From the IMG/VR virus record IMGVR_UViG_3300036834_000217, positions 1 through 57,405 of that record: 57,405 nt of DNA. One strand, given 5' to 3'. The notes below the pieces were generated by a model. It ran no database searches. It saw nothing but the letters and a program-made list of their open reading frames with translations, and had not been told where the DNA came from. Positions within the stretch are counted from its first letter, which is position 1. Each line of letters opens with the position of its first letter. Shown here one piece after another: positions 38,325-46,002 of the stretch. The DNA is from a virus. The position numbers were made by a program, and so were the translations under genes.

Positions 38325-38848
38325 TGTTGAGTGAGTGTCCAGACGACCACTCCGAGGTAGAGAGGTGCAACGGTCGGCGGCGCAGCCGCGGGCCGCGGGT
38401 GCCGGACCAAATGCTGGAGCTGCTTCGCTCCCGCGCCGGGATGCCAGTGGACTTTCGGCGGTGCGCCGCCGAGGTGGGCATACTCGATCCGCAGTCGGAG
38501 GTGATCAAGGTCCACGTGTGCCACGCGCGCGCCCTCCTGAGACCCAACGAGAGGATCGTATCTTCCTATGGAAGACGCCGCGGGCACAGCGGCACCTACA
38601 CCTTGCTGGAGGGACTTGACGTGACCTACACCTACGTCGTGAGTGGTACCGCCGCCGCCGGGCAGACCTGGGAGACCACCGGCACGGTGGAGTCGAACCC
38701 CGGGAACTTCCGGGTGCTCTCCGACGTCGTCATGTCGGGTGCCTTCGCCCAGCTGACCGAAGGCAGGGCCGTGTTCGGGTTTCCCGGAATCGGCTGCCGC
38801 GGGCCGTACTCCATCACCAAGCTGGTGATCGAGAGGGCCGAGTCGTGA
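38324..38848 (+). CDS. Hypothetical two-part protein
   Basis: I start at the ATG at 38324 overlapping the SbcC stop (TGATG). The 174-residue product has an N-terminal helical part resembling a winged helix (VPDQMLELLRSRAGMPVDFRR, EVIKVHVCHARALL, ending in an RRGHSGTYTL wing) and a C-terminal beta domain (VTYTYVVSGTAAAG, FGFPGIGCRGPYSITKLVIE). A DNA-binding fusion is plausible; no exact family is known to me. Confidence 0.5.
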   Translation: MLSECPDDHSEVERCNGRRRSRGPRVPDQMLELLRSRAGMPVDFRRCAAEVGILDPQSEVIKVHVCHARALLRPNERIVSSYGRRRGHSGTYTLLEGLDVTYTYVVSGTAAAGQTWETTGTVESNPGNFRVLSDVVMSGAFAQLTEGRAVFGFPGIGCRGPYSITKLVIERAES

Positions 38849-39876
38849 GTTACCGCACGTCCGCCGAGGTCGTCCTGGATAGTGTCACATCCTACGCGGA
38901 GCACCAGCACTTCGTTGGTGCGAATGACGCCGCGCCGACCCGTCTCACGTCGATGTACGTCGTCTTTCCCAAGATGATCCTCGGCGAGCGCAATCGCCAC
39001 CGCGGCTTCAGCTTGTCCGACCGCTCGTCCCGCGCCGTGCCACCAGAGAAGTTGATCGCCGAGGTCCGCGAGGACCCGGCAATGCCGGTGAAGTTCCGCC
39101 GTCGCGCCAAGGGGATGGGTGGCGGCGAGGAGATGGTCGGAGACGAGCTGGCCGAGGCGCAGGAACGCTGGAAGGCGCAGGCGTACAGGGCGGCCCATGC
39201 CGCCTCGTGGGCCGCCGCGGCGGGCGAGGCCAAGGAGACGGTGAACCGGCGTCTGGACCCATACATTCGCATGCACTCGCTGATGACGGCGACGCGCTAC
39301 GTGTGGCTGAACTTCTTCGGCCTGCGCCTCGACGAGGGAGCAGACCCGACGATCCAGGTCCTGGCCCAGCGCTGCTTCGAGGCATATAAGGATTCGGTGC
39401 CGAAGCTGCTGGAGCCGGGCGAGTGGCACTTGCCCTTCGTTGATTATGCGGACCGTCAGCACGTGACGGAACGCGCCTTGAATGAGTCCTTACCCATTCC
39501 TGGAGACGTGACTTCTGTGCATAGAGCAGAGGGAGTGCTGGAGGTCGCGCTGAAGGTTATGAAGCGACTGTCCGCCGCCCGCTGCGCCCACCTGTCCTAC
39601 AACGATCTGGAGACCGGCAGGCGGATGACGGTCGATCGCGCGCTGGCGATCTACGACAGGCTGGTCAACTCGCGCCCGCTCCACGCCAGCCCGTGCGAGC
39701 ACCAGGCCACGCCGGACGTTTGGTCTGATACTTATATACTTGATAGTGGTGGCGATATCGACCTGGGGCACTGGGAGTATCCCGAGCAGCATGGTAACCT
39801 CTACGGCTGGCGCCAGGCCCGCAAGATGCTGCCGGGCGAGGCCGTCGCCCCGCTGCCGGAGGGATACGAACTGTGA
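38845..39876 (+). CDS. thyX: Flavin-dependent thymidylate synthase ThyX-like
   Basis: The 343-residue protein has the ThyX motif RHR-X7-S as NRHRGFSLSDRSSR (R51, H52, R53, S61) with the phage-type tail RAVP. ThyX makes dTMP from dUMP using FAD, NADPH and methylene-tetrahydrofolate. A second region (HLPFVDYADRQHVT, SAARCAHLSYNDLETGR) matches the phage subfamily. A pyrimidine-hydroxymethylase variant is possible because the phage has DNA-modification genes, but the motif fits synthase. GTG start at 38845 overlaps the previous stop. Confidence 0.75.
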   Translation: MSYRTSAEVVLDSVTSYAEHQHFVGANDAAPTRLTSMYVVFPKMILGERNRHRGFSLSDRSSRAVPPEKLIAEVREDPAMPVKFRRRAKGMGGGEEMVGDELAEAQERWKAQAYRAAHAASWAAAAGEAKETVNRRLDPYIRMHSLMTATRYVWLNFFGLRLDEGADPTIQVLAQRCFEAYKDSVPKLLEPGEWHLPFVDYADRQHVTERALNESLPIPGDVTSVHRAEGVLEVALKVMKRLSAARCAHLSYNDLETGRRMTVDRALAIYDRLVNSRPLHASPCEHQATPDVWSDTYILDSGGDIDLGHWEYPEQHGNLYGWRQARKMLPGEAVAPLPEGYEL

Positions 39877-40130
39877 GGGACGAGGACGTCGGCTACACCA
39901 AGCACGCCCCGTACTACGCCGCGGGCGACGTCGACCCGATCGAGTATGGCCGGCAGCATGGTTTGAACTACATGGAGGTGGCGATCATCAAGTACGTCAC
40001 CAGGTGGCGCAAGCCGGGCGGGGGATGGTCGAGGAGCCTGGAGAAAATCGGATACTTCGCGGACCGCCTGCGGCGCGAGGCGGAGAGCGGCGCCCACGGC
40101 CCGGAGCCGGTCGCGGATGGTGAGGGCTGA
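39873..40130 (+). CDS. DUF3310-type protein
   Basis: The 85-residue protein has the DUF3310 pattern: HAPYYAAGDVDPIEYGRQHGL, MEVAIIKYVTRWRKPGGGW, SLEKIGYFADRLR. Members are common in phage genomes; function in the family is poorly known. GTG overlaps the ThyX stop. It ends just before the operator at 40132. Confidence 0.7.
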   Translation: MRDEDVGYTKHAPYYAAGDVDPIEYGRQHGLNYMEVAIIKYVTRWRKPGGGWSRSLEKIGYFADRLRREAESGAHGPEPVADGEG

Positions 40131-40131
40131 T

Positions 40132-40149
40132 CTTGCAATATCCCGCAAG
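40132..40149. promoter_or_regulatory. Operator-like palindrome and possible promoter upstream of the HTH gene
   Basis: CTTGCA-ATATCC-CGCAAG has the TTGCG-N6-CGCAA symmetry with one mismatch. On the + strand TTGCAA (40133-40138) stands 17 bp before TACGTC, a weak promoter. It lies 52 nt upstream of the HTH gene start, as expected for autoregulation (inference). Confidence 0.45.
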
Positions 40150-40200
40150 TTTGCTTACGTCTTGGGGGAAAGCGTTATCCCTCACGATGGTGTGATTAGC

Positions 40201-40446
40201 ATGAAGATTCACTCTAGCTCGATCGGGTCGGTCCTTAGGAGGGCACGCCTCGGCCTGCGCATGGGGCAGGGTGACCTGGCCGACCTGCTTGGTGTCACCG
40301 CCCCGTGCTTGAACCGCGTCGAGCACGGGTCGCGGTCGTTCGACACGGAGTGGGTGGCGCTCCTCCCCTCGCCGATCGCCGAGGCCGTCAAGGACGCCCT
40401 GGCCAGGGAGGTCGAGGCACTCGGGGACGGCGTCGATGCGGCCTGA
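40201..40446 (+). CDS. Small HTH (XRE-like) regulator
   Basis: I start at the ATG at 40201. The 81-residue protein has a helix-turn-helix of the XRE/Cro type: GSVLRRARLGLRMGQGDLADLLGV then TAPCLNRVEHGSR, and a short C-terminal dimerisation helix. It is a candidate for the repressor that reads the TTGCG-N6-CGCAA sites seen at 9862, 40132, 48070 and 48939. The stop overlaps the next start by 11 nt. Confidence 0.6.
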   Translation: MKIHSSSIGSVLRRARLGLRMGQGDLADLLGVTAPCLNRVEHGSRSFDTEWVALLPSPIAEAVKDALAREVEALGDGVDAA

Positions 40447-40900
40447 CCGGCCGATGATCGTTGGGATGAATAACCCGCTGTCTATGGACCCGCGGTACGC
40501 CCTATACCCACTGCCCGTGGGATGCGCAGGCCATCGCCTGTTCGAGATGCTGTGCGAGGTGCTGCCGGGGGTCAGGATGCACGACTACGTCCACCGCTTC
40601 GAGCGAATCAACTTGGTCTCCGGTCCGTGGGACGCGGGCGCTGCCCGGACCCGCGCCGAGGAGCTCAGGCCATCCCTGGCCGGACGCCGCGTCGTGCTCC
40701 TCGGTCGCGAGGTCGCGCGGGCGTTTGGAATCCAGTCCTCCGTATTCTCTGAGGAATGTGATGTAGATGCTCTCGATGGTCCCACGTTCTACCTGCTGCC
40801 TCATCCCAGCGGTCGCAACCTGCTCTACAACGACCCGGGCCGTCGCCTCGCCGCCGGTGAATTGCTGGCTCGGTTGTATGCGGAGGAGCCGGTTGGCTAG
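40436..40900 (+). CDS. Uracil-DNA-glycosylase-fold phage protein
   Basis: The 154-residue protein has MIVGMNNPLSMDPRYALYPLP, GHRLFEML, RRVVLLGREVARAFG and LLPHPSGRN, the order of UDG-superfamily motifs (GMNNP near the N-terminus and HPSGRN near the C-terminus) as in a phage family I recall. No iron-sulfur cysteines are seen. Activity on uracil or modified bases is not shown; a role in base modification or nucleotide handling is possible. Confidence 0.5.
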   Translation: MRPDRPMIVGMNNPLSMDPRYALYPLPVGCAGHRLFEMLCEVLPGVRMHDYVHRFERINLVSGPWDAGAARTRAEELRPSLAGRRVVLLGREVARAFGIQSSVFSEECDVDALDGPTFYLLPHPSGRNLLYNDPGRRLAAGELLARLYAEEPVG

Positions 40901-40994
40901 GAGGATCACATCGGTTTACGTTCACTGAGCCTCGCGAGCAATTTTGCTGGTTTAAGGACGAGCCTGGTGCCGAGAAATTGAGGGAGAAGATGCC

Positions 40995-43900
40995 ATGAAG
41001 TTCACTCGCGTGCTGACCTATGACAAGCCGAACGACGTGCGCGTCGAGGACTGGATCCGGTGGAGGATCGTCGACGCGGTGATTACCGCTCCCGATGGGA
41101 GGGTGATCTTCGAGCAGCGCGGCGTCGAGGTGCCGGAGCAGTGGTCTCAAAACGCCGCAAACATCCTGGCTCAGAAGTACTTCCGCAAGGCCGGAGTACC
41201 GAGTGCGGTCTCTTACCATTTAGGTGTCCCCGACATGCCTGAGTGGCTGCGTCCGCGAGTTCCCGTGAATAGCGCGACGTTCGGCGGCGAAACCTCTGCA
41301 AAGCATGTCTTTCACCGCATGGCCGGGTGCTGGACCTACTGGGGATGGCGCGAGGGTCTGCTCACGTCCGAGGATGATGCCCGCGTCTTCTACGACGAGG
41401 TGTTTGCCTCCCTGGCGCTCCAGTACGCCGCCCCTAACTCGCCCCAGTGGTTCAACACGGGGATCCACTGGGCCTATGGCATCGAGGGACCGGACTCCGG
41501 CCAGTGGTACGCCGGTGACGTGAGTCCATATTTCGAGGGAACTCGGTTAAAGATGCCTCGGATCGAAGTCAAGCGCATCCACAATAGCTACGAGCGTCCC
41601 CAGCCCCACGCCTGCTTCATACAGACCGTCGAGGACGACCTGGTTAACCCGGGCGGCATGATGGATTTGTGGACGCGCGAGGCCCGCCTGTTCAAGCACG
41701 GGTCAGGCTCCGGTTCGAACATGAGTAAGATCCGGGGCCGGGGCGAGAAGCTGTCCGGGGGCGGAGTCAGCAGTGGATTGATGTCGTTCCTCCGCGTCGG
41801 CGACCGCTCGGCCGGGTCGATCAAGAGTGGTGGGACGACGCGTCGCGCGGCCCTCATGCGCGTCCTGGACATGGACCATCCCGAGATCGAGGACTTCATC
41901 GACTGGAAGGCTACCGAGGAGTACAAGGCCGCGTGCATCGCGGTCGGGAGCCGCGTGATCCACGATCGACTGACGAGCGTGGCGCGGCACAGGGGCGACG
42001 ACCGGCGCGTCCCACGATTCGACCGCGAGGCCGACGCGCTCGGCTCCTGGGTACCGCAGTCCCTGGTGGACCGCGCGAAGGCGGGGGAATCTGACTGGCC
42101 CGTGCACGAGGCCGACTCGTTCGAGGGCGATGCCATCGAGACGGTCTCGGGACAGAACTCAAATAACTCGGTGCGCGTCTCCAACGATTTCTTGCACCAG
42201 GTCGATAATCCTGACCGCTTGCACTCGCTCACGGCTCGTACGACTGGTGAGGTCGTTCGCTACGTTCCCGTGCGAGGACTATGGACCCGGCTGTGCCGCG
42301 CGGCGTGGGCCAGCGGGGACCCAGGCGTCCAGTTCTCCGATACGATCAACGACTGGCACACGTGCCGCGCCGACGGCCCGATCAACGCCAGTAATCCATG
42401 CTGCTTCGTCGGCGAGACCTTCGTCGACACGAGCGAGGGCTTTATTTCTATCGAGGAACTGGCCCGCATGTCTGCTGTCGGGGAGGATCTGCCTTGGGCA
42501 TTCTGCTTCGATCAAGAGGACGCCCTTCCGGACCTGCGTCCTATCGCGCGTGCCTGGTGCTCGGGATATGCGCACAAGTTGACCGAAGTGACGACGCGGA
42601 ATGGCCAGGTCTTGTACTGTACGCCGGAGCACGGGTGGCTTACGCGTCGTGCCGAAGGCTACGTCGCGGCGAGGGATCTCCGCGTCGGTACGAGCCTTCA
42701 GAAGATTAATCGTGAGATCAATACGAAGCGGTCTGATCGCGTGGTGCTTACGCATCGAAGTGTGGGAGAGTCCAGTTACGGGAGATCTTCCCAGCATAAG
42801 TTCGTCTGGGAGAAGATGCGTGGTGCGGTGCCTAGCGACTACGATGTTCATCACCTAAACGAAGATCCGACCGACGATCGGTTTTCGAACCTGGGGATTA
42901 AGGAGTTCAGCCTCCATCAGTCGGAGCATAGTCGTGGTGATAGGAATCCGCGGTTTCTGGATGTAGATGATGAGACTCTAGTGGAGGTCTACGACGCTGC
43001 GGGGAGGGATCCTCTCTCGACTCGTCGTAGGGGGAAAGGAATCGTTACCGTAGGTGTGTGGAATAAGTACGTTAGGAAGATGGGGTTGTTCGGCGTTGTT
43101 CCCTTGGGGAATCTCCGCGACGGAGGTCGCATCCGGGGAATGTCGTGGGATAGCTTCGTCGAGCGTATGGAGGCCGCTCGCGCTCGGGTGAACGACTCGG
43201 TACTGTCGGTTAAGTCCATCGAGTTGGATGATCCAGTTCCGGTCTACGACATCGAGGTCGAGGGATGCCACAATTTTGGCGTTCGCTCCGATGCGACCCG
43301 AAACGGCGATTCTATAATCGTTCATAACTCTGAGTACCTCTTCCTCGACGATACCGCGTGCAATCTTGCATCGATCCGCCTGACGAAGTTTCTGCCGCTC
43401 GACGACGCCGCCATGAGTAAGTTCGATCACGTCGTCCGCCTGTGGACCGTCGTATTGGAGATCTCGGTCTACATGGCGTCGTTCCCGAGCGAGGCCATCG
43501 CCCGCAACTCCTACCTGTATAGGACGCTCGGCCTGGGCTATACCGACCTCGGCGGCCTGCTGATGCGGCAGGCCATTCCCTACGCCTCGGACGAGGGACG
43601 CGCGATCGCCGCCGGCCTGACCGCGCTGATGACTGGCGTCGCCTACCGGACCAGTGCGGAGATGGCCGCCGAAGTGGGGTCGTTCCTGCGGTGGGAAGCG
43701 AACGCCGAGAATATGCGTAGGGTACTGCGCAACCACAGGACCGCGCTATTTACCGAAAAGCTGTTCTACGCTCCTATGAGGATCGATCCATATCGAAAGC
43801 CGGCGCTCCAGATGGAGAGTGGCTTGAGGGATCGGTGTCTGGCGGTCTGGGATCTCGTGGTAGCAGCGCCAGCCTTTCGCAACGCCCAAGTAACATTGCT

Positions 43901-45038
43901 CGCCCCGACCGGTACCATCTCGTTCGTCATGGACTGCGATACGACTGGGATAGAGCCCGACTTCGCCCTGGTCAAGCACAAGAGCCTGGCCGGCGGCGGA
44001 TCCATGCGGATCGTCAACCAGGCAGTTGAGGAAGGTCTCCGACGTAAAGGTCGAAGCGAGAGCTGGATCAGCGAGGCACTGGCCGAGATAGAGTGGACGG
44101 ATAAGCTGAAATTTACTGACTCTGTCGAATTCGCTTGTGCCAATGATATCGCGTGGGAAGATCACGTCAAGATGGTCGCCGTCGTCCAGCCGTTCCTGTC
44201 TGGAGGCGTGAGTAAGACGATCAACATGCCACGCGACGCTACGGTAGACGACGTCGATCGTGCATACCGCCTGGCCCACCAGCTCGGGGTCAAGACCATC
44301 TCGATATACCGAGACGGTAGTAAATTGTCGCAACCTCTCTCATCGAGACGAGACGAGAGTACCGAGCAAGCTGAGCGAGTCGCCCCACGGGAGAGTATCG
44401 AGTATCTAGAGCGCTTACCTCGCGGCGCCCGCGAGTATCTTCCTTGGCGTCGCGAGGCAGGCTGGACCCAGAAAATTAAGATCGGCCAGGACCGTCAGAG
44501 CGTCTTCCTCCGCGTGTCCGAGTACCCCGACGGACGCCCCGGCGAGGTGTTCCTGGAGATCGCGGGCGAGGGCAGTACCCTCCGCGCCCTGGCCAACTGC
44601 CTCGCCATCTCGATCTCGGTGGGGCTCCAGCGCGGCGTTCCGGTCGCCGAGTACGTGGACCAGCTCGTCGGGCTCAAGTTCGAGCCGGCCGGCTACGTCG
44701 AGGGCCACTCCCGCATCAGGTTCGCCAGTTCGATCGCCGACTACATAGGACGGGAGCTGGGGATCTCATACGCCGGCCGCGACGACCTGGCGAACGCGCC
44801 CGCCCCGATCGCGGAGGCCGTCGAGCGTATCGCGGAGCACTCCGAGCGACTGGACGAGGAGTGGAGACTGTCCGTCAAGGACAATGAGCAGCTCGTGGCG
44901 CACGGTAATCAGACGACGACGATGTCGAAGTATTTTGAACAGACCGGCGACATGTGCCCCGGCTGCGGCGCCCTCCTCCGCCGGGCCGGCACCTGCCGCT
45001 CGTGCCCGAACTGCTCCTGGAGCGAGGGGTGCGGGTGA
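40995..45038 (+). CDS. nrdJ: Class II (B12-dependent) ribonucleotide reductase with intein
   Basis: Removing the intein (470-778) leaves a protein of 1038 residues with class II RNR features: NSPQWFNTG, HACFIQTVEDDL, FKHGSGSGSNMSKIRGRGE, KSGGTTRRAA, the active-site NPC followed by SEYLFLDDTACNLAS, LLAPTGTISFVMDCDTTGIEP, and a C-terminal Cys cluster (CPGCGALLRRAGTC, CPNCSWSEGCG). It makes dNTP precursors without oxygen dependence. The ATG overlaps a short upstream frame; SD GAGGGAGAAG. Confidence 0.85.
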   Translation: MKFTRVLTYDKPNDVRVEDWIRWRIVDAVITAPDGRVIFEQRGVEVPEQWSQNAANILAQKYFRKAGVPSAVSYHLGVPDMPEWLRPRVPVNSATFGGETSAKHVFHRMAGCWTYWGWREGLLTSEDDARVFYDEVFASLALQYAAPNSPQWFNTGIHWAYGIEGPDSGQWYAGDVSPYFEGTRLKMPRIEVKRIHNSYERPQPHACFIQTVEDDLVNPGGMMDLWTREARLFKHGSGSGSNMSKIRGRGEKLSGGGVSSGLMSFLRVGDRSAGSIKSGGTTRRAALMRVLDMDHPEIEDFIDWKATEEYKAACIAVGSRVIHDRLTSVARHRGDDRRVPRFDREADALGSWVPQSLVDRAKAGESDWPVHEADSFEGDAIETVSGQNSNNSVRVSNDFLHQVDNPDRLHSLTARTTGEVVRYVPVRGLWTRLCRAAWASGDPGVQFSDTINDWHTCRADGPINASNPCCFVGETFVDTSEGFISIEELARMSAVGEDLPWAFCFDQEDALPDLRPIARAWCSGYAHKLTEVTTRNGQVLYCTPEHGWLTRRAEGYVAARDLRVGTSLQKINREINTKRSDRVVLTHRSVGESSYGRSSQHKFVWEKMRGAVPSDYDVHHLNEDPTDDRFSNLGIKEFSLHQSEHSRGDRNPRFLDVDDETLVEVYDAAGRDPLSTRRRGKGIVTVGVWNKYVRKMGLFGVVPLGNLRDGGRIRGMSWDSFVERMEAARARVNDSVLSVKSIELDDPVPVYDIEVEGCHNFGVRSDATRNGDSIIVHNSEYLFLDDTACNLASIRLTKFLPLDDAAMSKFDHVVRLWTVVLEISVYMASFPSEAIARNSYLYRTLGLGYTDLGGLLMRQAIPYASDEGRAIAAGLTALMTGVAYRTSAEMAAEVGSFLRWEANAENMRRVLRNHRTALFTEKLFYAPMRIDPYRKPALQMESGLRDRCLAVWDLVVAAPAFRNAQVTLLAPTGTISFVMDCDTTGIEPDFALVKHKSLAGGGSMRIVNQAVEEGLRRKGRSESWISEALAEIEWTDKLKFTDSVEFACANDIAWEDHVKMVAVVQPFLSGGVSKTINMPRDATVDDVDRAYRLAHQLGVKTISIYRDGSKLSQPLSSRRDESTEQAERVAPRESIEYLERLPRGAREYLPWRREAGWTQKIKIGQDRQSVFLRVSEYPDGRPGEVFLEIAGEGSTLRALANCLAISISVGLQRGVPVAEYVDQLVGLKFEPAGYVEGHSRIRFASSIADYIGRELGISYAGRDDLANAPAPIAEAVERIAEHSERLDEEWRLSVKDNEQLVAHGNQTTTMSKYFEQTGDMCPGCGALLRRAGTCRSCPNCSWSEGCG
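42402..43328 (+). other. HNH-containing intein in the RNR active site
   Basis: The insert starts at Cys470 (CFVGETFVDTSEG, block A) and ends in HN (GDSIIVHN, block G), followed by Ser779. Block B is seen as CTPEHGWL and block F as VPVYDIEVEGCHNFGV. An HNH nuclease (DVHHLNEDPTDDRFSNLG, residues about 617-634) sits in the centre. The insertion lies between the catalytic-site NPC and SEYLF, a highly conserved codon stretch. Predicted splice: Cys N-terminal, Asn C-terminal, Ser +1. The insert appears AT-richer than the exteins. Confidence 0.85.
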
Positions 45039-45044
45039 TCGCCG

Positions 45045-45299
45045 ATGATCCACATTCGCATCGACGACGAGGAGCTGAATAGTAAGCGGCGGTTCGCCTG
45101 CGGCCTAGGACCGGAATTGCCCGAGGGCGACCAATATTATTTCGCCGGCGAGAGAGCTGCTCACCGCGCCGATTGTCCCGGCTGCAATCCAGCCGGGGCG
45201 CGTCGGATCGGGACGCCTATCTCTCAGCTTTCGGGCAGGATCGGCGATCCGGGCTACGCGAAGTTCGCCCGCATCGCGCGATCGTGGGGATATGAATAA
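45045..45299 (+). CDS. Small protein with Cys pair
   Basis: ATG at 45045. The 84-residue protein (MIHIRIDDEELNSKRRFACG, then HRADCPGCNPAG) could bind a metal with C19/C44/C47 and ends in a helix. No family recognised. It follows the RNR by six bases. Confidence 0.5.
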   Translation: MIHIRIDDEELNSKRRFACGLGPELPEGDQYYFAGERAAHRADCPGCNPAGARRIGTPISQLSGRIGDPGYAKFARIARSWGYE

Positions 45300-45378
45300 G
45301 GGCATGCGCTACGGGACTAGCTCCGGCGGCCCTCACCGCTACCAGCGGCCCCCGCAGCAGGGCTGCGCTCGTGTCTAG
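45292..45378 (+). CDS. Possible 28-residue ORF
   Basis: ATG at 45292 overlaps the previous gene end. The product (MNKGMRYGTSSGGPHRYQRP, then PQQGCARV) is Gly/Arg-rich and low complexity. It spans the gap to the next gene. Weak evidence: position and overlap only. Confidence 0.25.
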   Translation: MNKGMRYGTSSGGPHRYQRPPQQGCARV

Positions 45379-45391
45379 GCGGGTAGGTCGC

Positions 45392-45724
45392 ATGTCGCGC
45401 GGGAAGAACCGGGGACCGACCCGCCTGGTCCCTCCGCCGCCGCTGGATCCCCAGACCGCCCGCCTGCGCGCAGCTCGATTGGAGCGAGACGCCGCGCTCC
45501 CGAAGCACGTGCGCCTCGACTCCCATCACCGCGTATTCGGCCTGGAGGACGAGATCCCGTTCGGGAAGCACAAGGGGATGACGATCGAGATGATCCTCGA
45601 CGTCGAGCCCAGCTACGTCACCTGGCTCCTGGAGTACACGGACTTCGAGTTGGGCCCCGACGCCGAGGCTGAGTACCACGCCCGGCAGGATATGAGGGAT
45701 CCCCGCGGGGCGTGGGTGGATTAG
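45392..45724 (+). CDS. DUF3820-like protein
   Basis: I use the ATG at 45392 (GGTAGG upstream). The 110-residue product has IPFGKHKGMTIEMILDVEPSY followed by VTWLLEYTDF, the FGKxKG...YxxWL pattern of DUF3820/exonuclease-X C-terminal domains, thought to bind nucleic acid. It ends convergently with the leftward gene at 45721 (4-bp overlap of the two stops). Confidence 0.6.
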   Translation: MSRGKNRGPTRLVPPPPLDPQTARLRAARLERDAALPKHVRLDSHHRVFGLEDEIPFGKHKGMTIEMILDVEPSYVTWLLEYTDFELGPDAEAEYHARQDMRDPRGAWVD

Positions 45725-45990
45725 AGCTGGAGTAGGCAGACGACGAGCGCGGCTAGTGTAATACTCGTGACGACGCCCACGATGACGATGATAATGCCCA
45801 AGCGGAAGCTAGAGGTCTCGTCGTAGGTCTCGGCGTCGGTGTAACCCCAGTCCCAGAAGAATCCGAACTCGCTGTCCGATGGGTCAGGGTTGTCGGTTAT
45901 CGCCCTCCCGCGCGCGAATGCGATGCTGCCCTCCAGGTACTTCTGGCAAGCCCAGCGCGGCCACTTCTCGATTGGGTCAGAGATGGACAT
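45721..45990 (-). CDS. Tail-anchored membrane protein (89 aa)
   Basis: The product has a soluble acidic N-terminal part (WPRWACQKYLEGSIAFARGR, WDWGYTDAETYDE) and one C-terminal membrane helix (LGIIIVIVGVVTSITLAALVV). The charge balance suggests that the N-terminus is cytoplasmic. No family recognised. It is the last gene of the leftward group from 48062. Confidence 0.6.
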   Translation of the reverse strand: MSISDPIEKWPRWACQKYLEGSIAFARGRAITDNPDPSDSEFGFFWDWGYTDAETYDETSSFRLGIIIVIVGVVTSITLAALVVCLLQL

Positions 45991-46002
45991 CCCCTATTCT
46001 CC

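Noticed and set aside
40901-40994. Small gene ending in ATGA overlap with the RNR start
   Set aside because: The frame (FTEPREQ ... LREKMP) looks protein-like, but no start codon exists in frame after the previous stop; it may be a remnant.
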